64,000 nt of DNA from Methanocaldococcus sp. (GTDB taxonomy: Archaea; AGJL01; Methanococci; Methanococcales; Methanocaldococcaceae), in the NCBI RefSeq assembly GCF_024490875.1, contig NZ_JACCLX010000016.1:1-64000 (forward strand). Reading direction: 5' to 3'. Position numbers and translations under genes: made by a program. The notes beneath the pieces were generated by a model. It saw only the letters and a list, made by a program, of their open reading frames with translations, had not been told where the DNA came from and did not search any database. Below, piece after piece: positions 20,643-31,103 of this stretch (positions are counted from its first letter, which is position 1; each line of letters starts with the position of its first letter).

Positions 20643-20987
20643 ATGAGAGTATATGGAATATTTGGAATTAAAGAGAGTGCTATAAATGAGTTAATAGAAA
20701 ATCACATAAAAACATTCACTATAATAAATGCCTATAACTTAGAAACTTTAAAAAATCTAAAAGAAGGAGATTTTATTTTTATAACATCGACTTTAAAACA
20801 GGATTTAAGAAATGGTAGCGAAGGAGTATTATGTAAGGTTTTAGAAGTTTCAATAATTCCTCAAATTATTACTGGATTTGAAGAGAAGGAAGTAATTGCT
20901 GGGAGATTAAAGGTAGAAATGTTGGGCTTTGCAAAATGTTCTATAACTAATTCTGAATTCATTGAAATAAGATTTAGAACATTTTAA
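20643..20987 (+). CDS. DUF473 family protein
   Basis: This is a 114-residue soluble protein of an uncharacterised archaeal family. The conserved pattern TFTIINAYNLETL followed by GDFIFITS and DLRNGSEGVLCKVLEV fits what I recall of DUF473. No catalytic residues are evident; it may be a small beta-barrel. It starts at ATG after GGTGAAATT and its stop overlaps the 3' end of the helicase gene on the other strand by four bases. Confidence 0.75.
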   Translation: MRVYGIFGIKESAINELIENHIKTFTIINAYNLETLKNLKEGDFIFITSTLKQDLRNGSEGVLCKVLEVSIIPQIITGFEEKEVIAGRLKVEMLGFAKCSITNSEFIEIRFRTF

Positions 20988-22960
20988 TTTATTTCTTTTT
21001 TATCTTCTTTTTGTTTTTTATACTCATTTTCTATTGATTTAGCCCATTTAATCATCTCATTATAAACTTTATCAGTTTTTAATAAATTTTCATTTCCTAT
21101 TAAAATTAACTTTCTCTTAGCTCTTGTTATAGCCACATTTAACCTTCTCAAATCTTTTAAAAATCCAAAATTTTTTGTTCTTACAAATGATATAACAATA
21201 GCCTCATTCTCCCTACCTTGAAATCCATCTACCGTATTAACTTCTACATCTATATTGTGCTCTTCAAACAACTTTCTCAAATATCTAACTTGGGCATCGT
21301 AGGGAGTAATGACATTTGTAGGAATTTTATACTTCAAAAGTTTTTTAACAACTTCTAAAACCTTCTCTGCCTCTTCTATATTGTAGTAAGAAGGAGATTC
21401 CTTATCTCTCCTTTCTAAACCATCAACATTTATAAACTGAACTGGAATTTCATTTATAATATCTCTATCTTCCTCATCAACTTCTTCCTCTTTGACTAAA
21501 TCCATTAATGTAATGTTTTTAACGCTCTCATCTGCCTTTAATTTATTGTCATAAAACATTCTATTTGGAAACTCCATAATTTTCTCATTCATCCTATATT
21601 GAATTTTTAGTATAGATGAAAATTCAGGATATTTTTTTATTAATCTTTCAAAAAGCGTCTTTTTTAATTCTTCATTCTCACTTAAAACTGTTGGTGGTAA
21701 CTGTTTATGATCTCCAGCCATAATTAATTTTTTTCCTTTAATTATTGGTATTAAACAGGAAGGCTCCATCGCTTGACTACCCTCATCAATAACTACAACA
21801 TCAAACTCCCATCCTTTTAATATTTCTGAGCCAGCCATTGAGTTTGTAGCAACAATAACATCTGCCTCACTTAAAATTTCATTTATAATTTTTTCAGTAA
21901 TATCTTCTAAATTATTGATTATTTTTTTAATTTTTTTATTTCTTATAATCCACTCTGCCATACTTGCAATTTTTTCTTTTGGAACTCCTCTATAATCTTT
22001 TCTTCTCTTAGCTACTTTTAATATTTGTTCATCACTCATTCCCCTTCTCCATCTTGGAGATGGTTTTAAAAATTTATCTCTATCTTCTTTAATTTCTTTG
22101 ATTTTTTTTCTTAAAGATAAAATTTCTTGATATTTTTCGTGATTTTCAATTAAGTAAGGTAATGAATGTTGAATTAAATCTTTTGAAATTCTTGTAGGAT
22201 GTCCTATTCTAACAACCTTTAAGTCAGGATATTTTTTAACTAAATATTCCAAAATGTTATCTGCCGCAATGTTTGAGTCAGCAGTAGCTAAAACCTTATG
22301 TTTATTAAATCTAACCTCCTGAACAATAACCTCAGTTAAAGTTCTCGTTTTTCCAGTTCCCGGAGGGCCATGTATTAAATATAAATCTTTACTTAAAACT
22401 GCTTTTTTAACAGCCAACTTTTGAGATTCATTTAAACTTTTGTCGTAAAATTCTAATTCAATATCTACCCTAAAAGGTTTTTCTGGATGTTCTATACCTA
22501 AAATTATATATGCTAATTTATCTCTCTTTTTTGCAAATTCTCTCAAAGCCTCTTTCATTCTCTTAAATGTAATGTCATTGACATATAAGTCAATTCTAAC
22601 TCTTTCTTTATAAACCCACTTTGGAACATCTACATCAAAGGCAACATCTATAAAGTTTTTTCCTACATAAATGACATTAGCGTATAAATCACTCTCCAAA
22701 GGGTTATTTTTACTTATTAAGACAACATCTCCGGGAGAGATTTCTGTTTTAAATGGTTTTTTCCTACCAAATCTAACAATTGTGCAACCTAAACTTTCTC
22801 CTAAGAATTTTCCTTTTAAATTTAAAATAGCCCTTCCAACATTTTCTCTCTTTTTTCCTAACCTAATTATCTCATTTTTATGAAAATCCATTTCACACTT
22901 TCTTTCAATTTCAATTAACTTCATAAACTTCCTTACATATAAATCTATTAAATTCATCAT
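20984..22960 (-). CDS. SF1 helicase, IGHMBP2/Upf1-like
   Basis: This is a 658-residue ATP-dependent DNA or RNA helicase. The N-terminal beta-barrel is about residues 20-150. Helicase motifs run GPPGTGKTRT (I, near 201), VVIDEGSQAMEP (II), GDHKQLPP (III), QYRMNEKIMEFPN (IV), VNTVDGFQGRENE (V) and RRLNVAITRAKRKL (VI). It is similar to the uncharacterised M. jannaschii helicase MJ0104 (from memory). Two ATGs (22960, 22957) follow GGTGAT and the second has better spacing. Substrate unknown; a repair or R-loop role is plausible. Confidence 0.88.
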   Translation of the reverse strand: MMNLIDLYVRKFMKLIEIERKCEMDFHKNEIIRLGKKRENVGRAILNLKGKFLGESLGCTIVRFGRKKPFKTEISPGDVVLISKNNPLESDLYANVIYVGKNFIDVAFDVDVPKWVYKERVRIDLYVNDITFKRMKEALREFAKKRDKLAYIILGIEHPEKPFRVDIELEFYDKSLNESQKLAVKKAVLSKDLYLIHGPPGTGKTRTLTEVIVQEVRFNKHKVLATADSNIAADNILEYLVKKYPDLKVVRIGHPTRISKDLIQHSLPYLIENHEKYQEILSLRKKIKEIKEDRDKFLKPSPRWRRGMSDEQILKVAKRRKDYRGVPKEKIASMAEWIIRNKKIKKIINNLEDITEKIINEILSEADVIVATNSMAGSEILKGWEFDVVVIDEGSQAMEPSCLIPIIKGKKLIMAGDHKQLPPTVLSENEELKKTLFERLIKKYPEFSSILKIQYRMNEKIMEFPNRMFYDNKLKADESVKNITLMDLVKEEEVDEEDRDIINEIPVQFINVDGLERRDKESPSYYNIEEAEKVLEVVKKLLKYKIPTNVITPYDAQVRYLRKLFEEHNIDVEVNTVDGFQGRENEAIVISFVRTKNFGFLKDLRRLNVAITRAKRKLILIGNENLLKTDKVYNEMIKWAKSIENEYKKQKEDKKEIN

Positions 22961-22989
22961 ATCACCATTAAAAATTATTCAAAATTAAT

Positions 22990-24291
22990 TTAAACTAACT
23001 CACCTACAATTATATTGTCTTTATTTCTCAAAATTCTCACTTTAACATTCCTTCCAATCAGACTTTGTTCATTTTTTACATTAATTATTTGAATTACTCT
23101 ATTTTTGGATACTCCTAAAACTTCACCTTTAATTCTTCCATCTAAAACTACATTAGCTTTAATAATTTCTCCTACTTTAAAAGGATATGGCAGTCTTTTC
23201 CTTTTGTGAGTTCCAAAATCTTTTGGAGTTAATATTAATTTTACATTAATCCCCTTTTTTGCATATTCTAACTCATACTTTCTTAACAAATTATAAAACT
23301 TCTCAAAATCCCAAACTTTCATTTTTTTTGGTCTTCTACCAAATTGATAAACTCTACATAACTGGCAACCTAAAATAGGGTCTTTTTTTCCAGTTATTGG
23401 ATTTATAATATTTTGAGGAATTTTTTGTTCTAATTCAACAGCATAGTCAATAACTCTTTTAAATTCTTCATCGTTTATGTTTGGCAACAAAAGAGGAGCA
23501 ATTAATAAATGAATTTTAGAATTTTTTATATACTCTGCAATGTCTAAAATTTTTTCTATTTTATAATCTTTTCTACCAGAAAGCATTTTTGCCATATTTT
23601 TATCTAAAGCATTTATAGACAAGTTTATTCTATGCAATCCTGCCTCTTCTAATTCATCTATTAATTTATAAGTTAATGTAGTTCCATTACTTTGCATTGA
23701 AACTATTCCATTACCTTTTTTGTTAATCTCAGATAACTCCTGAACTAAATCGACTAAGGGATAATATAAAGAAGGTTCTCCCTGCCCATCTAAATGTGCC
23801 TCAATAAATTTATTTTCTTTAAATTCAACAATTTTTTTATAATTTTCAATTAAATACTCTAAATCTACATAATAATCATTTTTTCTGGTTTTTGAAAACT
23901 CTCCTTCATCAACAGAACAAAATATGCAGTTTAAATTACAACCACAATGTCCTCTAACCTGTATTATATTTCTTCCTCTCTCAATCAATCCAAAGGCAGT
24001 ATGCCCAATCAATGGAATTGGTTCATTTATATATATAGTTCTCCTTTTTGTTATCTTACTCTTCAAATTATTGGCTATACTGTAAGAGATTAAGTTTAAA
24101 ATTCCAACTTTTATATTCTCTGCTCTTTTTGGATGGGCGTTAATTTTTATTATTGAATTTTCAATTTCAACCTCATTGTAGGGAATATCTACTTTAACTT
24201 CATAAATTTTATTGATTTCTAAAATTAAAGTATTTCCAATGTTTTTAACATCAGTAATCATCCTATATTTTGATAGATCTAAAATTACCAT
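22990..24291 (-). CDS. Radical SAM protein with C-terminal TRAM-like domain
   Basis: This is a 433-residue radical SAM enzyme. The cluster motif is CGCNLNCIFCSVDEG near residue 118, giving CxxxCxxC. The C-terminal 60 residues (GEIIKANVVLDGRIKGEVLG...) look like a small RNA-binding TRAM-type beta barrel. Extra cysteines in ILGCQLCRVYQFGRRP may bind a second cluster. An RNA-modifying role is plausible but unproven. The start is ATG 24291. An upstream TTG at 24303 is unlikely. Confidence 0.8.
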   Translation of the reverse strand: MVILDLSKYRMITDVKNIGNTLILEINKIYEVKVDIPYNEVEIENSIIKINAHPKRAENIKVGILNLISYSIANNLKSKITKRRTIYINEPIPLIGHTAFGLIERGRNIIQVRGHCGCNLNCIFCSVDEGEFSKTRKNDYYVDLEYLIENYKKIVEFKENKFIEAHLDGQGEPSLYYPLVDLVQELSEINKKGNGIVSMQSNGTTLTYKLIDELEEAGLHRINLSINALDKNMAKMLSGRKDYKIEKILDIAEYIKNSKIHLLIAPLLLPNINDEEFKRVIDYAVELEQKIPQNIINPITGKKDPILGCQLCRVYQFGRRPKKMKVWDFEKFYNLLRKYELEYAKKGINVKLILTPKDFGTHKRKRLPYPFKVGEIIKANVVLDGRIKGEVLGVSKNRVIQIINVKNEQSLIGRNVKVRILRNKDNIIVGELV

Positions 24292-24430
24292 AATCTCACA
24301 CAATATTTTAAATATTTACATTAATAAATTTATCTAAAAATAAAATCCAATTAACTTTTTAAATTTTAATTTTGAAAAAATAGAATTTTGTGTTTTAAAA
24401 TTTTAAACAAAAAAATTAAAATTACAAAGA

Positions 24431-24518
24431 TGGTGCGGGGGACGGGATTTGAACCCGCGAACCCCTACGGGACCAGACCCTCAATCTGGCGCCTTTGGCC
24501 AGGCTTGGCGACCCCCGC
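24431..24518 (-). tRNA. tRNA-Leu (GAG)
   Basis: The acceptor GCGGGGG pairs with CCCCCGC, the anticodon stem CCAGA/TCTGG has loop TTGAGGG giving anticodon GAG, there is a long variable arm, and the T loop is GGTTCAAATCC. CCA is encoded (24431-24433). Read 5'-3' from 24518. Decodes CUC and CUU codons. Confidence 0.95.
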
Positions 24519-24547
24519 TCTCTATTAGAAAATTTTATTATATAACA

Positions 24548-24560
24548 TTTATATATAAAC
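24548..24560 (-). promoter_or_regulatory. TATA box for tRNA-Leu
   Basis: GTTTATATATAAA on the minus strand lies 30-42 bases upstream of the tRNA-Leu 5' end, at the spacing expected for an archaeal promoter with little 5' leader. Confidence 0.6.
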
Positions 24561-24570
24561 CTTACGCCGA

Positions 24571-24583
24571 AAAATATATATAT
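24571..24583 (+). promoter_or_regulatory. TATA box for tRNA-Met
   Basis: AAAATATATATAT lies about 35-47 bases before the tRNA-Met 5' end. Together with the minus-strand box at 24548-24560 it forms a compact divergent promoter pair. Confidence 0.5.
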
Positions 24584-24617
24584 GAGTAATGAATATGGCT
24601 ATATTGGTATCTTATGT

Positions 24618-24730
24618 GCCGAGGTGGCTTAGCTGGTTATAGCGCCCGGCTCATACGGATATCCTAGGCATTTACGCCTGGGTCCTGGGAAACCGGGAGG
24701 TCGAGGGTTCGAATCCCTCCCTCGGCACCA
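24618..24730 (+). tRNA. tRNA-Met (CAU), elongator, with intron
   Basis: The acceptor GCCGAGG pairs with CCTCGGC, the anticodon stem is CCCGG/CCGGG, the loop begins CTCATA (anticodon CAT), the T arm is GAGGGTTCGAATCCCTC, and CCA is encoded at 24728-24730. An intron of about 36 bases follows the base after the anticodon. It folds as a hairpin (AGGC-ATTTAC-GCCT) and has GGA/TCC pairing consistent with a bulge-helix-bulge splice site. I recall an intron at this site in M. jannaschii. Confidence 0.93.
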
Positions 24731-24912
24731 TTTATTTTATTATTTTATCACATTATATTTATTAATTTGAGTATTGAAATATAACAATAAAATGGGAAAT
24801 TCTAAGTTAGGTAATACTCCTTATTATGAGGGAGGCGTAATATTTTTTCTAAATTAGGTATTATTATTCTTTATCTATAAATACAGAGTGTGAATATCAA
24901 CTGGGGAAAACT

Positions 24913-25589
24913 ATGAAACTTAAAACTATAAAACTACCTATCTTAATATGCCGTTTAAAAACGAATGAACCATTAAAAAAATCTCAAACTCCCTATCTAA
25001 GAGGATATATTTTAAATATATTTGGTAAAGAAAATTATGTGGAGTTGCATAATCATAGCGGGAAATGGTTTTGTCTATATCTATCCAAAAATACAGTATA
25101 AAATCATTAGTGGAGATGCTGTTTTAATTGGTATAAAAGAGGGAATAAATATTTTAGGAGAGATTATTTTAGACATTAGAGAGTTGAATTTGAAAGGGGA
25201 AGTTTATAAGGTTGTAAATGGTTATGCAAAGGTTAAATTTGAAGAATTTGGAGTGACAGATGATAAAATATAAGTTTATCTCTCCATGGATTGCTTTGAA
25301 TAAGAAAAATTATTTAAAATATAAAGAGTTGGATGATGAAGGAAAAAAAGAACTGTTAGAAAGGATTTTAATTGGAAATGTTTTGTCAATGAGTAAGTAT
25401 TTAAATTACACTGTTGAAGAAAAACTAAAAGCAGAGTTTTTAAAATTTGATGATTTAGTTGTTAAATACAAAGGCAATAAGTTTATTGGCTTTTTTGGAG
25501 AATTTTTAATTAACTTTAATATTCCAAATTATTTAGGAATTGGTAGAAAAGTTTCTAAGGGCTTTGGAAGTGTTGTTAGAATACCATAG
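24913..25589 (+). pseudogene. cas6: Cas6b-like CRISPR RNA endonuclease, frameshifted
   Basis: Three overlapping reading frames together give one Cas6b-like protein of about 225 residues. Part one (from ATG 24913 after GGGG) has TPYLRGYILN and ends near ELHNHS. The frame then shifts near 25060 to NGFVYIYPKIQYKIISG and GIKEGINIL. It shifts again near 25260 to KYKFISPWIALN and ends with the glycine-rich GIGRKVSKGFG typical of Cas6. Each shift needs a single base change, so the gene is probably inactive unless these are sequence errors. No other cas gene is visible in the window. Cas6 would cut transcripts of arrays such as those at 365 and 30647. Confidence 0.72.
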
Positions 25590-25617
25590 ATAGGACTTTG
25601 CTTCCTTTATTGGCATA
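25584..25617. repeat. Palindromic element after cas6 remnant
   Basis: CCATAGATAGGAC...TTTATTGGCATA has the ends (CCATAG, ATTGGYATA) of the palindrome family seen at 20258-20537, with a decayed centre. It overlaps the stop codon of the cas6-like remnant. The rest of 25618-26211 is AT-rich with no gene, RNA signature or strong repeat that I can support. Confidence 0.45.
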
Positions 25618-26211
25618 TATTTCTATTTTGTTTGTTAATTTTATTATCTAATTTTATTATCCTTATTTTAATGGACTACCGATTTAAACCCTACCAACTA
25701 TTGCTTATTTTATACTCGAACTCCTATATAAATCTTTCTTTTAACACTCGATTTTTCTGACTGCCTGATTATCAAAGTGTTTATAAGAGTAAGAAAGGTT
25801 ATGCAAAGTATTTATTAAATAAAATGCACAACCATAAACAAAAATCTCAATAATTATGGAATATTTTATATAAAATAAGTTTTATTTATCTATGAGATAT
25901 ACAAAATAAAAATAAACAATCAAAATCTCTAAAAAATCTAAATTTTAATAGGAAAAAATTAGTAATACTTTTTACTAATTTTAAAGCAAGAAAGTAAAAT
26001 TAAAAAATCTAATATATATTAAAAACTTTATTTACAACATATTCTTTTATTAACTCTAATATCCATAGGGAATTTCTCATTCTCAATAATATCAAAAATT
26101 AAATAAATTTATTGGCTTCTTCAAAATCTTTTTGTTTTTTTAGTTTTTATTATATAGAAAAAGTAGTGAATGTAATAAATAAAATAACGATTAAAATTTT
26201 ATGGTGTAACA

Positions 26212-26763
26212 ATGAAAATTATAGTTTGCATAACCGGAGCGAGTGGAGTTATCTATGCAAAGAGATTATTAGAAGTTTTAAAGGATAAAGTAGAAATAGA
26301 TTTAATTATATCAAACTCTGCAAAAAAAATAATTAGAGAGGAGTTAAACATTGATTGGAAAGAGTTAATAAAATTTGCCACAAATTATTATGAAAATGAT
26401 GATTTTTTTTCACCAATTGCCTCTGGCTCTAATAAGTTTGATGCAGTCATAGTTATTCCTTGCTCAATGAAAACACTATCAGCAATTGCTAATGGTTATT
26501 CATCAAATTTAATAGTTAGAGTTTGTGACATTGCTTTAAAAGAGAGAAGAAAATTAATTATTATGCCGAGAGAAATGCCACTAAATAGCATACATTTAGA
26601 AAACATGCTAAAATTGTCAAATTTAGGGGCTGTAATAATGCCACCTATTCCAGCGTTTTATCACAAACCAAAAACTGTTGATGATATAATAGATTTTGTT
26701 GTTGGAAGAGTTTTAGACATTTTAGGGATAGAAAATAATTTATTTAAAAGATGGGGTGAATAA
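26212..26763 (+). CDS. ubiX: Flavin prenyltransferase UbiX
   Basis: This makes prenylated FMN, the cofactor of UbiD-type decarboxylases, from FMN and dimethylallyl phosphate. Motifs are [14 protein letters not shown] at the N-terminus, [18 protein letters not shown] in the middle, and [18 protein letters not shown] followed by [15 protein letters not shown]. Length 183 residues is standard. It starts at ATG after GGTGTAAC. SRP54 follows after 32 bases. Confidence 0.93.
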   Translation: MKIIVCITGASGVIYAKRLLEVLKDKVEIDLIISNSAKKIIREELNIDWKELIKFATNYYENDDFFSPIASGSNKFDAVIVIPCSMKTLSAIANGYSSNLIVRVCDIALKERRKLIIMPREMPLNSIHLENMLKLSNLGAVIMPPIPAFYHKPKTVDDIIDFVVGRVLDILGIENNLFKRWGE

Positions 26764-26795
26764 TTTTAAAAATTAAGAAAATAGTGGTGATATTT

Positions 26796-28151
<1,356 letters not shown>

Positions 28152-28272
28152 TTATTCCTATTTTCTATTTTTATTTTTTATTGTTTTATTTTTTTATTTG
28201 AAAATATTTTATGAAAATTTTTATATGCTATATATTAAAAAATAATCTAAAAATCTTTTAGAGGTTAGAATT

Positions 28273-29796
28273 ATGAAAACAATTCAAGAAATTAACGAAA
28301 AAATTAAAAAAGGAGAGGCAGTTGTAGTAACGGCGGAAGAGATGATAAAAATCGTAGAAGAGGAAGGGAGTAAAAGAGCATCTGATTATGTTGATGTAGT
28401 TACAACAGGAACTTTTGGGGCAATGTGTTCATCTGGTGTATTTATCAACTTTGGACATTCGGATCCTCCTATAAAGATGCTAAAAATATATTTAAACAAT
28501 GTTGAAGCTTATGGTGGTTTAGCGGCTGTTGATGCATATATTGGAGCCTCTCAACCAAATGAAGATCCTGATATTGATATCAATTATGGAGGAGCACATG
28601 TCATAGAGGATCTCGTTAGAGGAAAGGAAATTGAACTATATGCAGAAGGATATACAACAGACTGCTATCCAAGAAAAGATGTAAATGTTAAGATTACTCT
28701 AAAAGATGTTAATCAGGCTATTATGGTAAATCCAAGGAATTGCTATCAAACATACGCGGCGGCAACAAACAGTAGAGAGGAGAAAATTTATACTTATATG
28801 GGAATACTACTTCCAGAATACAGTAATGTTCATTACTCAGGGGCTGGGCAGTTAAATCCTCTACAAAATGACTATAATCCTCAAACTAAATCTTATAATA
28901 CAATAGGTATTGGGACAAGAATATTCTTAGGAGGAGGGATTGGATATATAATAGGGGAAGGAACTCAACATAATCCTCCATTTGGGACATTGATGGTAAA
29001 AGGAGATTTAAAAACAATGGATCCAAAATTTGTAAGAGCCGCTACAATGCCAAGATATGGAAGCACATTATATATTGGAATTGGTGTTCCAATACCTGTT
29101 TTAAATGAAAAAATTGCTGAAATATGTGCAATTAAAGATGAAGATATTGAAGTGCCAATTTATGATTATGGAGTTCCAAGGAGAGATAGACCATTAATAG
29201 CAAAAACTAATTATAAAGAATTAAGGAGTGGAAAAATAACTTTAAGGGTTAATATAGATGGAAAAGAAGTTGAAAAAACTGTAAAGACGGGGCCAGTATC
29301 AAGTTATAAAATGGCAAGGGAAGTTGCTGAAACATTAAAAAAATGGATTTTAGATGGAAGATTTTTGTTAACTGAAAGGGTTGATAATTTAGGAAGAGCT
29401 GAATGTAAGCCAATGAAATCTCCAATTACATTAGTTAGAGATATACTAAGTAAGCCACCAATAGTTGCGCCGAGTAATATAACAATAATGGAAGCTGCTA
29501 AAATTCTAATTGAACACAATATAAACCACTTACCAATAGTTGATGAATATGGTAAATTAATAGGAATTATAACATCTTGGGATATTGCCAAAGCATTAGC
29601 ACAAAATAAAACTACAATTGAGGAAATTATGACAAGACATGTAATTACCGCCTATGAAAATGAGCCTGTTGATCATGTAGCTAAAAAAATGAGTGAGCAT
29701 AACATTTCAGGAGTTCCAGTTGTTGATGAAAATAGAATAGTTGTGGGAATTATTACATCAGAAGATATTTCAAGACTCTTTGGGGGGAAAAAATGA
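28273..29796 (+). CDS. DUF39/HcyBio + CBS protein for homocysteine biosynthesis
   Basis: This is a 507-residue protein with a DUF39 domain (about 1-385) and two C-terminal CBS domains (about 390-505). Conserved cysteines Cys52 (GAMCSSG) and Cys131 (TTDCYPRK) correspond to those linked in Methanosarcina to sulfur insertion into aspartate semialdehyde to give homocysteine. The CBS pair of the M. jannaschii homologue (MJ0100) binds S-adenosylmethionine-type ligands, so feedback by methionine products is plausible. The next gene overlaps its stop by four bases and supplies ferredoxin clusters, so the two act as a unit. Confidence 0.88.
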   Translation: MKTIQEINEKIKKGEAVVVTAEEMIKIVEEEGSKRASDYVDVVTTGTFGAMCSSGVFINFGHSDPPIKMLKIYLNNVEAYGGLAAVDAYIGASQPNEDPDIDINYGGAHVIEDLVRGKEIELYAEGYTTDCYPRKDVNVKITLKDVNQAIMVNPRNCYQTYAAATNSREEKIYTYMGILLPEYSNVHYSGAGQLNPLQNDYNPQTKSYNTIGIGTRIFLGGGIGYIIGEGTQHNPPFGTLMVKGDLKTMDPKFVRAATMPRYGSTLYIGIGVPIPVLNEKIAEICAIKDEDIEVPIYDYGVPRRDRPLIAKTNYKELRSGKITLRVNIDGKEVEKTVKTGPVSSYKMAREVAETLKKWILDGRFLLTERVDNLGRAECKPMKSPITLVRDILSKPPIVAPSNITIMEAAKILIEHNINHLPIVDEYGKLIGIITSWDIAKALAQNKTTIEEIMTRHVITAYENEPVDHVAKKMSEHNISGVPVVDENRIVVGIITSEDISRLFGGKK

Positions 29797-30188
29797 AGAA
29801 AAAAATATTCTATTGGACAGATTCCGAGCATATAAATAAACCAGTTATCTCTGACACTATTTTAAATACCGGAGTGAAAATAAATATTTTAAAAGCAAAA
29901 GTAGAGCCTCAAGAGGCATTTTTAATATTAGAGTTATTTGGTAGTAAGGAACAAATTGAAAATGCATTAAAATATTTATCAAAATTTGGAGAGATTGAAG
30001 AAATTTCTAAAGTTATAAAAAGAGATTTGGAAAAATGTGTTCATTGCGGATGCTGTATAACTCAATGTCCATTAAATGTGATTTATTTGGATGAAGATTA
30101 TAATGTAGTTTTTAAAGAAGAGGAATGTGTTGGATGTAAAAACTGTATGAAAGCCTGTCCATTCAAAGCTATTGAGATTATTGAATAA
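29793..30188 (+). CDS. NIL-domain ferredoxin, partner of DUF39 protein
   Basis: This is a 131-residue protein with an N-terminal NIL domain (1-78) and two [4Fe-4S] motifs: [11 protein letters not shown] (about 84-94) and [11 protein letters not shown] (about 113-123). In methanogens this gene pairs with the DUF39 protein for homocysteine formation, probably providing electrons for persulfide reduction. The ATGA overlap with the upstream gene indicates translational coupling. A palindrome of the CCATAGGG family starts seven bases after the stop. Confidence 0.88.
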   Translation: MKKKIFYWTDSEHINKPVISDTILNTGVKINILKAKVEPQEAFLILELFGSKEQIENALKYLSKFGEIEEISKVIKRDLEKCVHCGCCITQCPLNVIYLDEDYNVVFKEEECVGCKNCMKACPFKAIEIIE

Positions 30189-30194
30189 CTACAA

Positions 30195-30256
30195 CCATAG
30201 GGTTTCGCTCTATTGATATACACCCTATGCATTGCTTTTTAAAAGAAGCATTGCCT
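30195..30256 (-). repeat. Double-hairpin element, copy c
   Basis: On the minus strand this reads AGAGGCAATGCTTC...AAGCAATGCAT, a linker GGGTGTATATC, then AATAGAGCGAAACCCTATGG. The order is as in the elements at 541-606 and 30753-30821, and the pairing of the second hairpin has partly decayed. It separates the NIL-ferredoxin gene from the second CRISPR leader. Confidence 0.65.
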
Positions 30257-30282
30257 CTTTTTTATTATTTATAATATATTCC

Positions 30283-30646
30283 TCCCTCGCTAAAAATTTT
30301 TATTTTTTGATTTAGAGGATTTTAATTTATTATTTTTTAATTTTAAGGAATTTTATCAAATTTCGAAGGGTCTTCTATTTTAATGAATTTTAATATTTAA
30401 TTTTATTAAATTATTGAGATTATTTCCTAATTTTTTTAGTTTATTTTTATCTCTAATTTTCCCCGATAGTTAGATTAATATTAAAAATTTTAAGGATTTT
30501 TAAAGTAATAACTAAGAATAGAAAAATTTATATATAAGTTCGGAGGTATATAAATAATAGGGGTAATTGACCCTTCGAATCATAACCCATATATAAAGGA
30601 GAATAATAAAGTAATTTTAGAAAATTATCTCTTCAAATTGTGCCCT
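30283..30646 (+). promoter_or_regulatory. CRISPR leader (long repeat), copy 2
   Basis: This aligns base for base, with scattered differences, to 1-364 and likewise begins TCCCTCGCTAAAAA (from 30283). The TATA-like box and the possible CGGAGG/CCTTCG hairpin are kept. Its left boundary is clear: similarity starts at about 30283, after the double-hairpin element and a T-rich run. Confidence 0.82.
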
Positions 30647-30848
30647 GTTTAAAATCACGCCCCAAAGGGGATGGAAATTCTCTTTTTGTCCTTTAAAACT
30701 ATATTTTGTTGTTATATTAGTTTAAAATCAAGCCCCAAAGGGGAAAGGCAAAAAGAGGCATTGCTTCTTAAAAGAAGCAATGCATCGGGGGTATCCCAAT
30801 AGGGCGAAGCCCTATGGGTATAAAATCAGGCCCCAAAGGGGATAAAAG
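30647..30848 (+). CRISPR. Short degenerate CRISPR array, copy 2
   Basis: Three repeats are visible at 30647-30678, 30720-30751 and 30818-30848. The first has the full GTTTAAAATCA, GCCCCAAAGGGG, ATGGAAAT form. The second ends GGAAAGGCAAA, as does the third repeat of the first array. The last lacks the GGAAAT end. The first spacer (41 bp) is unlike any in the first array. The second is the double-hairpin element. Confidence 0.75.
30753..30821 (+). repeat. Double-hairpin element, copy b
   Basis: AGAGGCATTGCTTC...GAAGCAATGCAT, then GGGGGTATCCC, AATAGGGCGAAGCCCTAT and GGGTATA. It is nearly the same as 541-606 and takes the same place, between a CRISPR repeat ending in GGCAAA and the last degenerate repeat. 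Confidence 0.7.
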
Positions 30849-31090
30849 TATTTAAATTCTTTATTTTTTTAATAATATAAAATATTTATAGATTTATATA
30901 TTCACATCTTTTTTAAGAGTAATACTGACCCTCGGGAAAATCTTGATCTGAATATTATAAAATATGAAAAATATAAAAAAAATATTACAATAATATGAAA
31001 AATTTCAAAATTATAATATTATCATAATAAAAATTTTCTATTTTTTATGATTTAATATTATCAAGTCTCGAGCATGAGTATTATAGAAGT
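30849..31090. repeat. Conserved right flank of CRISPR element, copy 2
   Basis: This is the counterpart of 637-870. It holds CTCGGG at 30931-30936 and TCTCGAG at 31066-31072 as the outer inverted pair, with AATATTAT-type repeats between. It ends just before the 3' end of the mcm gene at 31104. Confidence 0.7.
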
Positions 31091-31103
31091 TTCATAAAAA
31101 TAC

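Noticed and set aside
24900-25600. A complete CRISPR-Cas operon near the cas6-like gene
   Set aside because: No cas1, cas2, cas3, cas5, cas7 or cas10 features are present in any neighbouring gene.
25618-26211. A small RNA or gene in the long gap before ubiX
   Set aside because: AT-rich throughout, with no C/D boxes, stable GC stems or ribosome site followed by a plausible frame.
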